A DNA stretch of 64,000 nucleotides from Torreya grandis (GCA_037957365.1 JARHVA010004808.1:1284001-1348000), one strand, 5' to 3'. Positions 46,111-60,769 are shown, counted from the stretch's first letter. The notes: generated from the letters alone by a model not told the origin. Numbers and translations: made by a program.

Positions 46111-47140
46111 ATGGTGTTGAGATCTAGTTATTATTGGCCCACCCTCTTCAAGGATGCCTATGTATGGATGAAAAAATGTCAAAAGTGTGCTCTTTTTGTA
46201 GGTAAGTAAAGATTGGCAGCCCTTATTCTCAACCCAATCTAGGTGGAACAACCATTTATGTAGTAGGGTTTAGAATTCATAGGAATGATCAATCCACCTT
46301 CTAGTGTAGGATAAAAATGGGTACTCACTATTACTAACTACTTTACTAGGTGGGTAGAAGCAATTGCCCTATAAGAAGCTAATGAAACAACAATGTTGGA
46401 TTTATATGATAGCATAGTAATAAGGTTCGATATACCAACAATAATAATTTTAGATAAAACCTTAGCATTTTTTGGCATGAGGACAAGTGAGTGGGCACTT
46501 CATTTGGGCTTATACCTTAGTAAGTCCTCAAATTACTACCCCCTAGGTAATGTACTGGTAGAGTATCAAAATAAAAACTTGATAAGGATCATCATGAGGA
46601 CTAAGGAATAACATTAGAGAGTGTGGCACCCAAAATTTAAGGACAACCTTTTGGGTTGATAGAGTGACTCCCAAAGTTGCCATTGGAAACTCACTATTTA
46701 TCCTTATATATGGTAAGGAGGCCAAATTATCTATCTCTCTTAAGTTACCTACCTTGGAGTTAGCCCATTAGTTGGAGTTGATGGAGAGTGAGACTATGAT
46801 CATGAATATGGTAGATCTCATGTAGCTTAAAGAAATAAGGGACCTTAAAATGAAGACACTAGAGTCACATCAAGCTCAAGTCAAAAAAACCTTTGACTAG
46901 AGAGCCATAGCAAGGGATTTCAAACAAGGGGATCTAGTCCTTAAGTGGGATTCAAATAAGGCCAAGCCAAGAAACCATACCAAGTTTTATAGCTTGTGGA
47001 GTGGCCCTTATTTTATCTATGGATGCAAATAAATTAATTATTTTCAACTTGCCTAGTTAGATGGAGAGGTATTACCCACCCTAATTAATGAGATTTATTA
47101 AATCCTTGCTATTAGAAGAATTTTCAGCCATTGTATATAT
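46111..47140 (+). pseudogene. pol: integrase C-terminal part (after the nested insertion)
   Basis: Coding resumes just after the duplication ATGGT: SYYWPTLFKDAYVWMKKCQK near 46130-46190 supplies the two Cys of the HHCC finger (KKCQKC) whose His pair is at 36500-36540. The core follows: WGLEFIGMINPPSSVG, then KWVLTITNYFTRWVEAIAL near 46260-46380 (Asp of the DYFT motif now Asn), SIVIRFDIPTIIILDKTLAF and NVLVEYQNKNLIRIIMRT (46393-46611, Glu kept). The C-terminal part is more decayed (about 46900-47130, ending near LPTLINEIY). Stops are present throughout and one base appears lost at the junction. Confidence 0.83.
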
Positions 47141-47408
47141 TAGAGTAGTTTTTTAAGGTTTTCTCCAAGTGCCTTGTGCACATTCTTTTTTAGTTGTGCA
47201 TTTCCCTTCCCTAAGTGCCTTTGGAACTATGTTTATTTTGTTCTTGTAGTCTTTATTGTTTTAAGAGAGGGTTTTTAGAAAAAGGACAAGCTTGTATCAT
47301 TTTCATTAGCTAGGAAAGAAAGAGTTGTGACTCTTTATGCCTAATAGATTAGATAAGGAAACTAGTCTATTATATAGTAGGCATGCAATCCCAGGAGGTC
47401 CCCAAAAA
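47141..47408 (+). other. short 3' region of the plus-strand Tat element
   Basis: Lies between the decayed end of integrase and the 3' LTR. An impure purine run (AGGAGG..CCCCAAAAA, 47393-47408) may be the remains of the polypurine tract. No hairpin repeats like those of the minus-strand Tat element were seen. Confidence 0.4.
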
Positions 47409-49881
47409 TGTTGGCCAAAATTGGCCTACATATGAAGCTTTTACCCATAGCCTGAGTAATATTCATCTATAAATATGGTTTGAGGATCAAGGGAAGGAAT
47501 TAATCCCTTCAAGGTTTTGGATCAATTATCTCTTCGTAATGAGTAAAACTATATAGAAGACCAATAAAAGAATTGGTTTTCACAAATAAGATAATGATCT
47601 AGTTCATAATCAATGACCTTCAAAGGTCTAAATTCAGTCATGATCCACCTATTTCATTCAATTGAAATAATATTCAAGTTCTATTATGAGCATAAGCCTT
47701 CAAAAATGATCTAGCAGTGTGAGACATGTTGGGGGACATCAAATTAAAGCCAAAAAAAATAACCATTTGGATTCAAAAATCTTCAATAGGATCTTGAGAA
47801 ATCACATGGGGATATCAAGTGTTGAAACCTTGCTCAATCAAATCAAAGATCAATAGCACAGGTACTCATTTGAGTCAATAAGTCAAAATATATTATTGAT
47901 GTGAATTAAATCATGCAAATGAAGATCTAACAATGAGAATGAGGTCAAAAGGTTAGTGGTTTCTAAGATTGAATGTATTAATGACAAGTTTCATGATCAT
48001 AGTGAATTAACAGATTAACACCATGCATTTGATCATGCAAATCAAAGATCAACAACACACATTTAATCATGCAAATAGAGATCGATGGTGTGATAAAAAT
48101 TAATAAGTCAATGAGCCCAAATTGCATGTGAGGCTACCACATGGTTTAATCACATTAATCAGATGGAGACTAACAATAGGGTCCATATAAGGAATGTGGG
48201 GATGCCATATGTCACAATCTTAGATGTAGATCAAAAATCAATGGCCAACATTGAAGGTTAAAGCTAAAAGACTCTTGATGAGCTATATAGAGTAGATTTG
48301 ATCAAGTTCTAGGGGGCATATGATGAAGACATGTCTGAAGTGATGATGGTCATTATTTTAAAATGAAATAAATATCTTAGGAAGGAAATGCCATAAATAT
48401 GGACACATCAGATCAAAAGGTTTCACCTCTTGAGTAGGAAAATGCAGAAATATGAGATCAAAATATGATTTGGGTTTCTAGAGTAGGTTCTTCAAATTCA
48501 TAGGTTATCATTAAATCTTAGTTTATATCCCTAATTTGAATATTTATAACCTACAAGCCCTATTTTCTAGTGTTTCAATGTTGTTTCATGAGTGTGTTCA
48601 TCACTCTTTGAAGGGATCTACATGTACAATGAGTTCTTGACTTCCATGATTCTTAGGGGAAGAATAAGTCCATTTAAACCTAATTGAGATCAAAAGTGGG
48701 ATACTAATTTTTGAAATGAGACTAAACCTAGTGGGTCTTCATCAAGATTAAGACTATATGAAAACCAATAAATATGATTGGTTTTTATCTACAGTAGACT
48801 TATGTTTAGGGTTTGGAGTAGGGGTAGGGTTATGATTGTGAAAGGAGTGTAGAAAGGGACACTAGATAACATAAATAACATATCAAGATGAAGCATAGTG
48901 TTGTAATCTCATTAATAATATTGAGAGTTTAAGGTTGAGAAAGGCAATTAGAGCATTCAATGAAATTTCAAAAGTCTTGGAGACTATTCCATTTTAATAG
49001 ATCATGACTCATCATCCTCAATAATTTCTTATCTTATGGGGTGTTTCTAAGCCAATGAGAGGGCTTGAATACTATTAGGAGATGATTAAGGTTAATTTTC
49101 TAAGAAAAAAATAGTGCTAAGTGATCAAAAGGTGGTTGAGACTCTATTAAAGTGGTTGGATCTCATTTATTGATTTTTGTTTTGCTTGCTTCTTTCTCTT
49201 TCTTCCCATTTTCTCTTATATCTCCCATTTCTCCCCCTTATATAAAAGGATTCTCATTTTTTTGAAAAGGAGACTCTCATATTTGACAAGGAGAAGCCCT
49301 GTCAAAATATATATGAAAGACCTCTTAAAGTAATAAAGATAATTTTCACCTATCTCTTGCCTCCTTTGAATTATGTTTAGTAAGCTTGTGCATGATGGCA
49401 TTGTGAAGGTGTGTCTTTCATGTCCATTGTCCTTCTTTCTTGCCTATTTTTAAGTGTTTTCAATTTAGTTTCAAGTTTTAACTTGAGCTCTTTCTACCAT
49501 TAACGGATGCTTGGTATAAATCTTAGAATTCCTCTTTATTTCATTCATTGATTTATGAGCCTAGTTTATAAAATACTTATGAAATTAGCTAGTTTATGAG
49601 ATTGTGTTAGCAAGGATTGTATTATTATACATCAATGTTTTTTTCATTCTTATATAAATTCTCTTTTAAATTTAGTGCATCACTCTTTTATCTCTCTTAG
49701 TAACCCTTTCTATCCCTTTTCCCATTAGAATCATTAGTTTAGGTGATCCACCAAGAGGAAGCCAACCTTCTCTAGAGGTTTAACCCCAAGATACCCATAG
49801 CCTTGGGTTGTTCTAATTTTGTGGCTTGGTTAGAGGGAACCTAAAGAACCCCCTCCAAGGGTGAAATTTATGTCCACAACA
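47409..49881 (+). repeat. 3' LTR of the plus-strand Tat element
   Basis: Starts TGTTGGCCAAAATTGG and ends GTCCACAACA. It matches 29435-31426 but has about 0.5 kb more (about 49105-49608), which includes a TATA-like site. The open frame at 49216-49401 lies antisense within it and has no domain. Confidence 0.85.
49238..49249 (+). promoter_or_regulatory. TATA-box-like site in the 3' LTR
   Basis: TTATATAAAAGG, preceded by a pyrimidine-rich stretch, lies about 1.83 kb into the 2.47-kb LTR, a plausible U3/R boundary. The 5' LTR lacks this part. Confidence 0.5.
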
Positions 49882-49886
49882 CTTGC

Positions 49887-50784
49887 ACAAATCATATTAT
49901 CTATATTTTGATAAATAATTTGCATATATATTTAATAACTAACTTATCAACATGAATTTGAATTTGTATGAATAAGATATAATGAATTATACTTGCATTT
50001 ATTTAAGTATTTTGCTTACATAAAGAGAAACTTAATTTAGAATTATGATGATTAAATTCTAAAATTGTTATAGTAGTTGTATTACATGAATAAAAATTAA
50101 GGAAAAGATGGAAACATGTAATAAAATGGAATTAACAAAAATTTAATTCCATAGAAAAATTCAATGTAGGAAAACTTTAAAAAAGTAGGGTTGTGCCTCC
50201 TCATCTCACTATATTTATGCAATTTTTACAATCTAACTTACCTTAATTAAGCCTCCAAAAAATTAATATCACTCTAAATCCTAGCTACATTTGATACTTT
50301 ATCCTTGCAATAATTTTAAAACTTTATTTAGTTGAATTTTGTCTTTTGAGTGTGTGAAAGGATCTTAAGTCACTTTACTTAGTCATATAAACTAACAAGT
50401 GGTCTTAGTTTACATTAATTGAATTATATTCAACACGTATAAATGATTAAATTTAGATTACACCCTTTAAATGGGAGGCTTTTGGTCCCCTAAAATCTTA
50501 AGTACATAAAGACAAGGGAATAATTCCTCCACTTCCTCTTTGGGATACCACTTGGCCTTGCATGGAAATTTTCCCTTCAACCCCACTTACCAAATTTATT
50601 TATTTACTATCCTCCAACATGTCCTTATCCAAATCATTGTGTATTAAATTCAAGGTTTTAAATGAAATACAATAATATACCTTTTAAGCATTAGCAGCAA
50701 GGTTTGAAATGAAAGGCAACAATAAACCTTCTTCATCATCTAACATAGAAGGATAAAAAAGATGTAATTTCTCCACATCCATAG
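49887..50784. other. AT-rich stretch without recognisable gene
   Basis: Follows the plus-strand Tat element. No coding frame, repeat partner or RNA gene was recognised. Confidence 0.5.
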
Positions 50785-53874
<3,090 letters not shown>

Positions 53875-54087
53875 ATGAAAAGATTTATACCAAGGATGGT
53901 GATAGATTTGAAATAAAATGAAAAGGGTGAAGATCCCTTGAAAAAAAAACATGAAATTTCCTTCAAAGTGCTTTCACATAATGAAAATATTTATGCCAAG
54001 GATGGTGATAGATTTGAAATAAAATGAAAAGGGTGAAGATCCCTTGAAAACAAAAACATGAAATTTCCTCCAAAGTGCTTGCACACT
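53875..54087. repeat. tandem duplication, 106-bp unit
   Basis: Two nearly identical copies (53875-53980 and 53981-54087) begin ATGAAAA(G/T)ATTTAT and share GATGGTGATAGATTTG and AGGGTGAAGATCCC. Few differences, so it arose recently compared with the surrounding elements. Confidence 0.9.
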
Positions 54088-54579
54088 TAAAAAACCAATG
54101 TTAAAATAATACACCACTCTAATACCATGAAGTATTTATGTTAATATCATGATTATATAATTTTTAAAAAGTGAAAATAAAAAATTTAAGAAGTAATATT
54201 TCCTCAAGAATGAACCAAACCACATAAAGCAAGATAAGTTTGGAAGTGAAAAACTGTCAAATAGAAAAAAACCCACATTCTTATTAGGAAGGATTGTGAA
54301 CAAATATTCTCAAAATAAGCATATAATAAAGAATAATATATAAGGGGAGAGAGATTCAAATGTATAATATATGAGGAGAGGGATATTTAAATAGAGTAAG
54401 AAGGATGAAGGAGTTACAAGAATCCTATCATGACCTTACAAGGTCTTTGTAGTTTGTGCCAAAATTCCTATTCCTCAAAAGGTGAAGGAAAGAGTGTGAC
54501 ATGTGGGGGGAGGAGTTAATTATGTAATTAAATCCAAAAATCCAACCTAAAAAAGGATAAAATAGGTGAGAGATGCCTT

Positions 54580-55014
54580 TGTTAGAGTATGTTGTTTACC
54601 TTAGCTCATGTTCACCGAGGTGCTTTATTTTATTATTACCACCCACTTATGTGTGGATATTCCATTTATATTATTTTAGATATTATGAGATATTACATAT
54701 TTATCTCTTAGATATTATTGGGATAATTTTTAATTTTTTCTATCTTTTAGGGAAAGTTATCTCTTGGTCCTAGATTTGATCTCTAGCTTGATCTCTCAGT
54801 TATGATTGATCTTCCTTGCCTATAAATGCAAGGTTATTTCATTATATTTGGAGAAGTTATAGAGATGTAATATATGGTATAGTTTCTCTTTGTTTTGTAA
54901 TCAATATATATGTCTATTATTTCAGATTATTGTTGTTATGTAAGTGATGTTATGCTAAAACCTAAGATATTGTGGTTTGGAACGCTTTTTTTTTGTTTCT
55001 TTCATGTACCCAAG
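54580..55014 (+). repeat. possible copia-type LTR
   Basis: Starts TGTTAGAGTATG and ends TTTCTTTCA, the usual form of many plant copia LTRs. It has a TATA-like CCTATAAATGC (about 54819-54829) and a TTGTAATCAATATAT stretch as in R/U5 regions. No second copy is in the window, and the primer-binding site after it is not convincing. A gag-like remnant lies 560 bp downstream on the same strand. Confidence 0.4.
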
Positions 55015-55574
55015 TTTAAGGTGGTGTAGACATTCATTTGTAAATTATTCATAAGGACTTTAGTTTTTGTGTTTGATATGATGCATAATATTAATATCAT
55101 TTTATTTTTTATTACATATTTTACATCATGATGTTTGAAACAATGATTTGGAAGGAAGGAAGAAGATCCCAGTTGTTATCTCACACTTAGCCTCTTAGTC
55201 ATGTGGAGGGGGATTAATTTTTTATTCATACTAGTGGGGCCTTAAATTATACCCCTTGAACTTAATTTAAATCTCTCAAAATAGTTTTTTTTTTTTAATA
55301 ATTTAAATTTTGTGTGTTTTATTTGACCCATTTATGATAAAAATATGTATTAACTATATATTTTGATCGACAACTCAAAATTGAGTGCTATTTTTTAAAA
55401 AAGTATATATTTTTTATTTAAAATATATTGGTGTCATTTGTTTTTTAAAACACACTAAATTATAAAGTGTTAATTTTTTGGGTGCTCATTATTTTTGTCA
55501 AAAGACATTAAATTGTCAAGGGGGGAATTGTTTCTTTGGGAAGATTCTTTTACTTCTTATATTTCTCCTTATTT

Positions 55575-55900
55575 TTTGACAATGGATTCCCACTTCTTCA
55601 AGCCACTCAATACCTCAAATTAAAACACTCAGAAGATCAAAACGAAGATTCACTTGTAGTTAAAAGGCTTGAGGAGATTTGTGTTTGGTTACTTTCCTCA
55701 CTTTATAGATGAAGAAGTTATTTCCTAGATTGTATCCATGCAAGATGAGGCTCTTTTCTTGATTAGCCTCCATGTTTTAGACACTTCACAATCCTATGTC
55801 ACATGTGACACATCACCCAAGGAAGTTTGGGACTAATTTTTAGCCTTATTTAGGAAGGATACTGAGTCTTATTGGTATTTTTAACCCTCTTTTACTCCAC
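55575..55900 (+). pseudogene. copia gag-like remnant
   Basis: Pieces of a plus-strand frame read MDSHFFKPLNTSN at the start, then FIDEEVIS, IVSMQDEALFLISLHVLDT, SQSYVTCDTSPKEVWD and LFRKDTESYW. The end resembles the copia gag motif in which a conserved Trp-Asp follows ..TSKEAWD. Three or more stops interrupt it. Nothing recognisable as pol follows. Assignment is tentative. Confidence 0.4.
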
Positions 55901-56285
55901 CTCTTTATATTCCACTTCCTTTTCCTCTTGTGAGGATTTATTTTTTGATGATGACACAAACATCATTTTTCTAGTTAGTGAGGAATTTTATTTTGACAGT
56001 GATTTGTTTGAAAAACCTATTACTTAGCAATAGTTTTTACTCTTATTCATTTCATTGATCAAGAGGACATGTTTCTTGAGGATGTGGCATCTCCACTGTC
56101 ACTTTTGGATATCATAGATGAGACACCATCATGACTTTTTGAGGATGAATTTTATTGTGCCACACTTGTTGTTCCTTCATCACTTATTCCTCTTGTTTGT
56201 GATGATATGTGTTTATATGGAACCTATTATTGTTTCACATTCTAATTTGGATCTTGTTGTTTCTTTTTCTCTTGATATTTTTAAT

Positions 56286-56390
56286 TATTCTGTGACATAT
56301 CTTTTTTTTTACATGTTTAGTTTCTTTGAGAGTGTTTACTTATTCTATGATGGACCTATTTTTTTACATGTTTGGTTTCTTTGAGAGTGT
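56286..56390. repeat. tandem duplication, about 56-bp period
   Basis: Copies at 56286-56335 and 56342-56390 share ATTCTRTGA and TTACATGTTTRGTTTCTTTG, then AGAGTGT. They lie in an open stretch with no identified domain. Confidence 0.7.
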
Positions 56391-58618
56391 AATAACCCTC
56401 ATGATAAGCCACTACTCCCATACCAAATTGAGGCATTCACTAAATGTGATAGCTTGTGGTAATAAAATTTATAGTATCAAGGATTCAATTATTTTTTTTA
56501 TTTGGTTAATATTGTGTAATACGGTTGTAAAATTATAACATAAATATACACACATTGTAATGATGAATAAATCGATAACTAAGTATCTATTAATATGTTT
56601 TATGGAGTAAAGATAGAGATGATGAGTTTCATTTTGCGGGGGGGAATATCTCAAGCCTTAAATTTTGTTTTATTTATTGGAAGAGATACACTTTCATATT
56701 CTATAATATTTGAAGTAATGCCACTTTGTATTATTAAAGTATTTATATAATTTTTTAAAATGTTACATATTCTAGTTATAGCTAAAATGTAATCATAATG
56801 ATTATTGTAAAATCTTCTAAGAATTAATTAGGCTTAATGCCTCTTCCTTGGAGCTCATTATGTTTTTGCTTAGTTTTCTCAATATATAGTGTGTGTTAGA
56901 AAATTATGCATAGAAAGTCTTTTAATATTTGGTATAGTTATTGTATTTAAGTTTGAAATTGAATGTTAGTTATGATTATAAAATGAATTTTCAAGTTAGA
57001 TTCTATAGATTTGTTAGTATATTGGTTTTGTTTTGATCTGAGATAAAATGACTATGGGAAAATATTCAGTCCTTGAACAAGGGCTTGATATTATATAATA
57101 TGTTTTTTAACATTATTTTTGACTCACTGGCAATAAGATTTATAACTATCCTTAGTGATATTATTTAGACTATCAATGTATGTTCATAATTTGGAAAGTT
57201 TGAGTTGGCTTAGCTACTCTAACAATCCCACCCTTGATGTACTTAATGACCAACTGAAGTTTATAAAGAGTTTACACTCTATTAGACTAGAAGAAAATAT
57301 GAGTGTCCTATATGAAGTTCAAGTTATATATTATGTAATGAAGAAAAGGAAAATAAAATTATGAATCATATTTATGCCAACCATTAAAGGATAAATAAGT
57401 CACTTCCTTCCCATTAGGCTGAGATGTGAAAGAGTAGGAAAAAACATTAATGACAACATTTATTTTTTAATCCAAAATTCATGGGAAGTGGGGGAGTATT
57501 TTCCATCTTAAATTAATTATTCTTCTACCATATAGAAAAGGGGCCAAGGTGAAGGGAGGAGTAATAGGAGTTTGAGGAGGAGAGGAGTTGGGAGAGCTTA
57601 AAATTAGGGAAGTGAATATTACTATTAGCATCTATTATTACTGGATAATGATTTTGTGAAAGGATGTGATGATTATTTGTTTGATAATGAAAATAAAAGG
57701 AGGGGATGTACCATAGTTAAAATTGTATTTTTTAGATGCCACAATTTGGCAAGAGGAAAAGATAAAGGAGGTCATGATATTTCTAGTTGGTTGTATCATT
57801 CAGAGGGGAAAAATCCATGTTAAGTTGGAGAAGAATGTGCATTATGTAGATAAGATGTCTTGAAATCTTGTGAGGAGTAATTTATCCTCATTGTGAGGTC
57901 AATGAATTATTATTCTCTCATGAATAATGAAAACATAGATCATTCTTAATTATGGACTATGTTTTTTTGTACATCTTAGAATTTTGTATCATGGTCTTAC
58001 TTGTGTGTGTGAATATTTTAGACATAAAAAATATTATTTTATTATGGTTTATGAATTTTTTATGACCATTAATTCCCTAAGCCTTCACCATAGATGTAGG
58101 TATGTGGCCTTAAACATCTTGTCAAAGTTGATGTCTTAAACCAATCTTATCTGTAAAATTAATTAGATACAATTTTAGATTTGTAATGGTTAGTATGCAT
58201 TAATTTGGTGCATAAGTTTTGATCGATGCTAGAAATTAATACTAATCTTTACAATATTATTCAAATTAATGGCTATAGGTAGAGTCCTTAAAAATTATTG
58301 GATTTTGTTGGATTCATTAGAGACCAACATCAAAATAATAATACAACCTAAAATCTCTTGAGATTATGACTTTTAAAAAAATTATAAAAAAATTGTATCA
58401 GTTTCCTCTAATCAATTGGTGCATTAGCAAGGCCCTAGTGTATGCAAACATTTGATGTATGTAAGGACACCACACGTATAAAGTGGTAGGTAGATCTTTG
58501 AAATACTATAATTTATACTAATGTGATCATTTGTGAATTTATCAATGATTATATATTAAAATCAAAAGATGGCATGCTAAACCTTGTTTAGGCATTTCAT
58601 TAATAGTAAAATACCTCA
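56391..58618. other. AT-rich region without recognisable gene
   Basis: Short frames only (for example 57155-57364, no domain). A purine-rich tract lies near 57535-57600. No repeat partner was seen in the window. Confidence 0.5.
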
Positions 58619-58636
58619 TTAATCAAGATGTAAGTT
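58619..58636. repeat. LINE target-site duplication, left copy (18 bp)
   Basis: TTAATCAAGATGTAAGTT is repeated exactly at 60752-60769. A perfect direct repeat of this length around a LINE-like insert is the expected mark of target-primed reverse transcription. Confidence 0.88.
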
Positions 58637-58789
58637 TTAGATTAGGGTAAAAATAGGTTTTGAAGGGGCCCCGAAACCCTTTAACAGAATCAAAAAAGAT
58701 AAAGCATTAACATGCACCAGGAAAAGCATTCCTGAAACCTACTAAATAGTAGCATCAAAATCAGGTTATACAAGGACAACATCAATATC

Positions 58790-58834
58790 CAGTTTATATT
58801 CAGCCCCCTAATATTCCAAGCAATGATTTAATAT
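58790..58834 (-). pseudogene. start of LINE ORF2 (endonuclease), truncated
   Basis: Directly after the ORF1 stop the minus strand reads IIAWNIRGLN, the conserved N-terminus of plant L1 endonucleases. The expected ATG is altered. Similarity stops after about a dozen codons. Confidence 0.6.
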
Positions 58835-60676
58835 CTATTTTTTAGGGGTAAAATCTAGAATAGTTGCCTGCCTTCCATCAACAATATTCTACATAGTTTC
58901 TAGCTCTCTGGTTTTCTTAATGGATCTTCTTCCAGGTTTGTCCTGAGAACCAACCTCTGATTTCACCTTAAAATGTTGTTCATCTCTTTTTCTAGATTTA
59001 TCCACAGTACAAGCAAGATGTTTTGCCTTAGTTTGCTGATCTTTTTTGTTGCTTCTAGTTTCTACCCACTTAGTATTGGTCTTTTTTTCAGTGCTTTTTC
59101 TTTGGTTTAGAATATTCTTTAAGTTTTCTCCATTATCATTCATAGGAAGCTCATCCAAAGAGAAATCATTATCAACCTGAATCTCCCTAGACTAAGAAAA
59201 AAGAAAATCTCCCTCCTCTAATTTATTTCCAGCTTTAGCCAAGAATTCACCTTCCTCTAGCACAATTTTGTCATCTACATCTCTCCATCGATCTTCTATC
59301 CTTTGATAGAAAATGATTTGTTTTGATAGATCTATCAAATCATCTATTCTTTGTACAGGTATTATGGTATCTGATTGCAGTCCATGTCCTTCTTTCTCAG
59401 AATTTTCTTTCTCAAAAGAAAGCTCTTTATCTGCCTCAGCATGTGGAACTTTAGGATCTTCAAAAGAAGGCTCTTTATCCACCTCAGCATGTAGAGCTTT
59501 AGAATCTTCATTATTCTTTTGTTCTTGTCGATGATCTTCTTTGGGTTTCCATACTTTCTTTTGCTAGACCTTAGTCTTTTTCCCATCCAAAACACTACTA
59601 GGATGATTTTTACTTTTGGAAGGACAATTTTTTACCAGATGCCCTTGTTTCTTACAAGCATAGCAAGAGTTGGGCAGATCTTCAAAAAAAATTCCTTGAG
59701 TTTTTTTACCAAGCTTGGATATTAGATCCACTTTTTCTGGGAGATGATTTAGATCTACCACTTTAACATAAAGTCTGGCACTTTGAAGTTTGGTTCTGGT
59801 AGCCATAGCATTATCCAATGCCACAAGTTCACCAAAAGAACTGGCAATACCTTTAAAAATGTCCTCATGCCAAAACTCTAAAGGGAGTCTAGGAAGTCTA
59901 ACCCAAATGGGAGTGGTTAAGAAAAAAGAATCTGAGAGATCCATATTAGGCTCCCATTTTTTAATAGTGAGAGAACATTTACCAAAAGGCCATGGTCCTC
60001 CACATAGAGCCATATTCATGTCTTCCTTACAGTTGAAGATAAATGAGAAGAAACCATTCAACATTGGTGCAATATCTACCTCTTCTCGAATAACCCATTT
60101 CCTTTTAACCATTTTTGTAAGAGATTCTAGATCTAGTCTTGCTCCTAAAAATTTACCCACTAAGGTGAAATCCATGGAAGACACAGAAAAATCTATTAAA
60201 GGATTTGGAATAAAAACTTGAAACTCACCTTTCTCCCAACAAGACTTAACAGTCACTGGTGGGAAAAGAGATTTTCCAGTGGGTTTCTTGCCAAACAGAG
60301 ATGACCACATCCTTTGTTCTGAATACCCTACCTTTAACCCTTCTAAGGATTTTTCCTTATTAAAATCAACATTATCTTTCTCCTTTTCAAGATCCTGCCC
60401 CAACACAGTGAGAGGAGAATCCAATTGGGAGACACGGATCCCACAAAAAGGATCAAATCCACTCAAAGATTTTCCATTATTTACATTGGCCAAAAATTCT
60501 AACCCAATATTCTTCTTAACACCTCCTTCAATTCCTCCAGGGTCTGTACCTCTTTCCTAATTCTCCATAACCAATTTCCCACATACTTGTGAACCAGTGG
60601 TTTCTAATTCTAAAAGAGCACCTCCTGCCTGCGGACCAGTGATTTCAAATTTTGGAAGCGTGCCCAGCACGCCCAT
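58835..60676 (-). pseudogene. LINE ORF1 (DUF4283-like and CCHC zinc knuckle), broken only by TAG codons
   Basis: One minus-strand frame runs 613 codons from ATG at 60676 (MGVLGTLPKF) to TAG at 58835, with no frameshift. ORF1 proteins of plant L1 elements bind RNA in the retrotransposition particle. A DUF4283-like region lies at about residues 190-285 (WVIREEVDIAPMLNGFFSF, MALCGGPWPFGKCSLTIKKW, IWVRLPRLPLEFW). A CCHC knuckle, CYACKKQGHLVKNC, is at about 343-356, followed by an acidic/Lys-rich tail with two near-repeats (HAEVDKEPSFEDPK and HAEADKELSFEKEN). Internal stops are TAG at 60557-60559, 59564-59566, 59192-59194 and 58889-58891. The longest open part is 59564-60493. Confidence 0.85.
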
Positions 60677-60751
60677 TGATCATAATGTTACTTCCTCTTC
60701 AATCCATTTAATAAAAATACATGGGAATGTTATTATGTGTTTCAGTAACTC

Positions 60752-60769
60752 TTAATCAAGATGTAAGTT
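60752..60769. repeat. LINE target-site duplication, right copy (18 bp)
   Basis: TTAATCAAGATGTAAGTT, identical to 58619-58636. Confidence 0.88.

Larger units (their letters stand above)
29435..49881 (+). mobile_element. Ty3/gypsy Tat-type retrotransposon, plus strand, split by a nested copia element
   Basis: A 20.4-kb span of which 36565-46110 is a later insertion, leaving about 10.9 kb. LTRs are 29435-31426 (1.99 kb) and 47409-49881 (2.47 kb); the left one lacks about 0.5 kb. A degraded primer site (TAATGGGACC, 31441-31450) follows the left LTR. On the plus strand the order is gag - protease - extra RNase H - reverse transcriptase - RNase H - integrase. The position of the extra RNase H upstream of reverse transcriptase differs from the neighbouring Tat element. 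The possible target duplication is CTTAT (29430-29434) against CTTGC (49882-49886), three of five bases. All frames carry stops. Confidence 0.85.
58637..60751 (-). mobile_element. LINE (L1-type) deletion derivative with ORF1, minus strand
   Basis: A 2115-bp insert bounded by a perfect 18-bp target duplication. On the minus strand it has a 75-bp leader, a long ORF1 (60676 to 58835), then about ten codons that look like the start of ORF2 (IAWNIRGLN, the usual opening of an L1-type endonuclease). After that no endonuclease or reverse-transcriptase sequence follows; a short 3' segment containing GGTTTCGGGGCCCC leads to the duplication. No poly(A) is visible at the 3' end. ORF2 appears to have been lost by internal deletion before or during insertion, since both ends are bounded by the duplication. 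Confidence 0.82.

Noticed and set aside
56118..56538. Possible membrane or env-like protein after the copia gag-like remnant
   Set aside because: Hydrophobic frames come from T-rich DNA and a 56-bp tandem duplication. No env or transmembrane family is recognisable.
58637..58700. Search for a poly(A) tail at the 3' end of the LINE
   Set aside because: No A run exists on the minus strand next to the duplication. The LINE call rests on ORF1, the ORF2 start and the 18-bp duplication instead.
59313..60560. Plus-strand open frames opposite the LINE (59313-59534, 59790-60221, 60279-60560)
   Set aside because: They are antisense to ORF1, whose minus-strand frame has clear domains; the plus-strand proteins show none.
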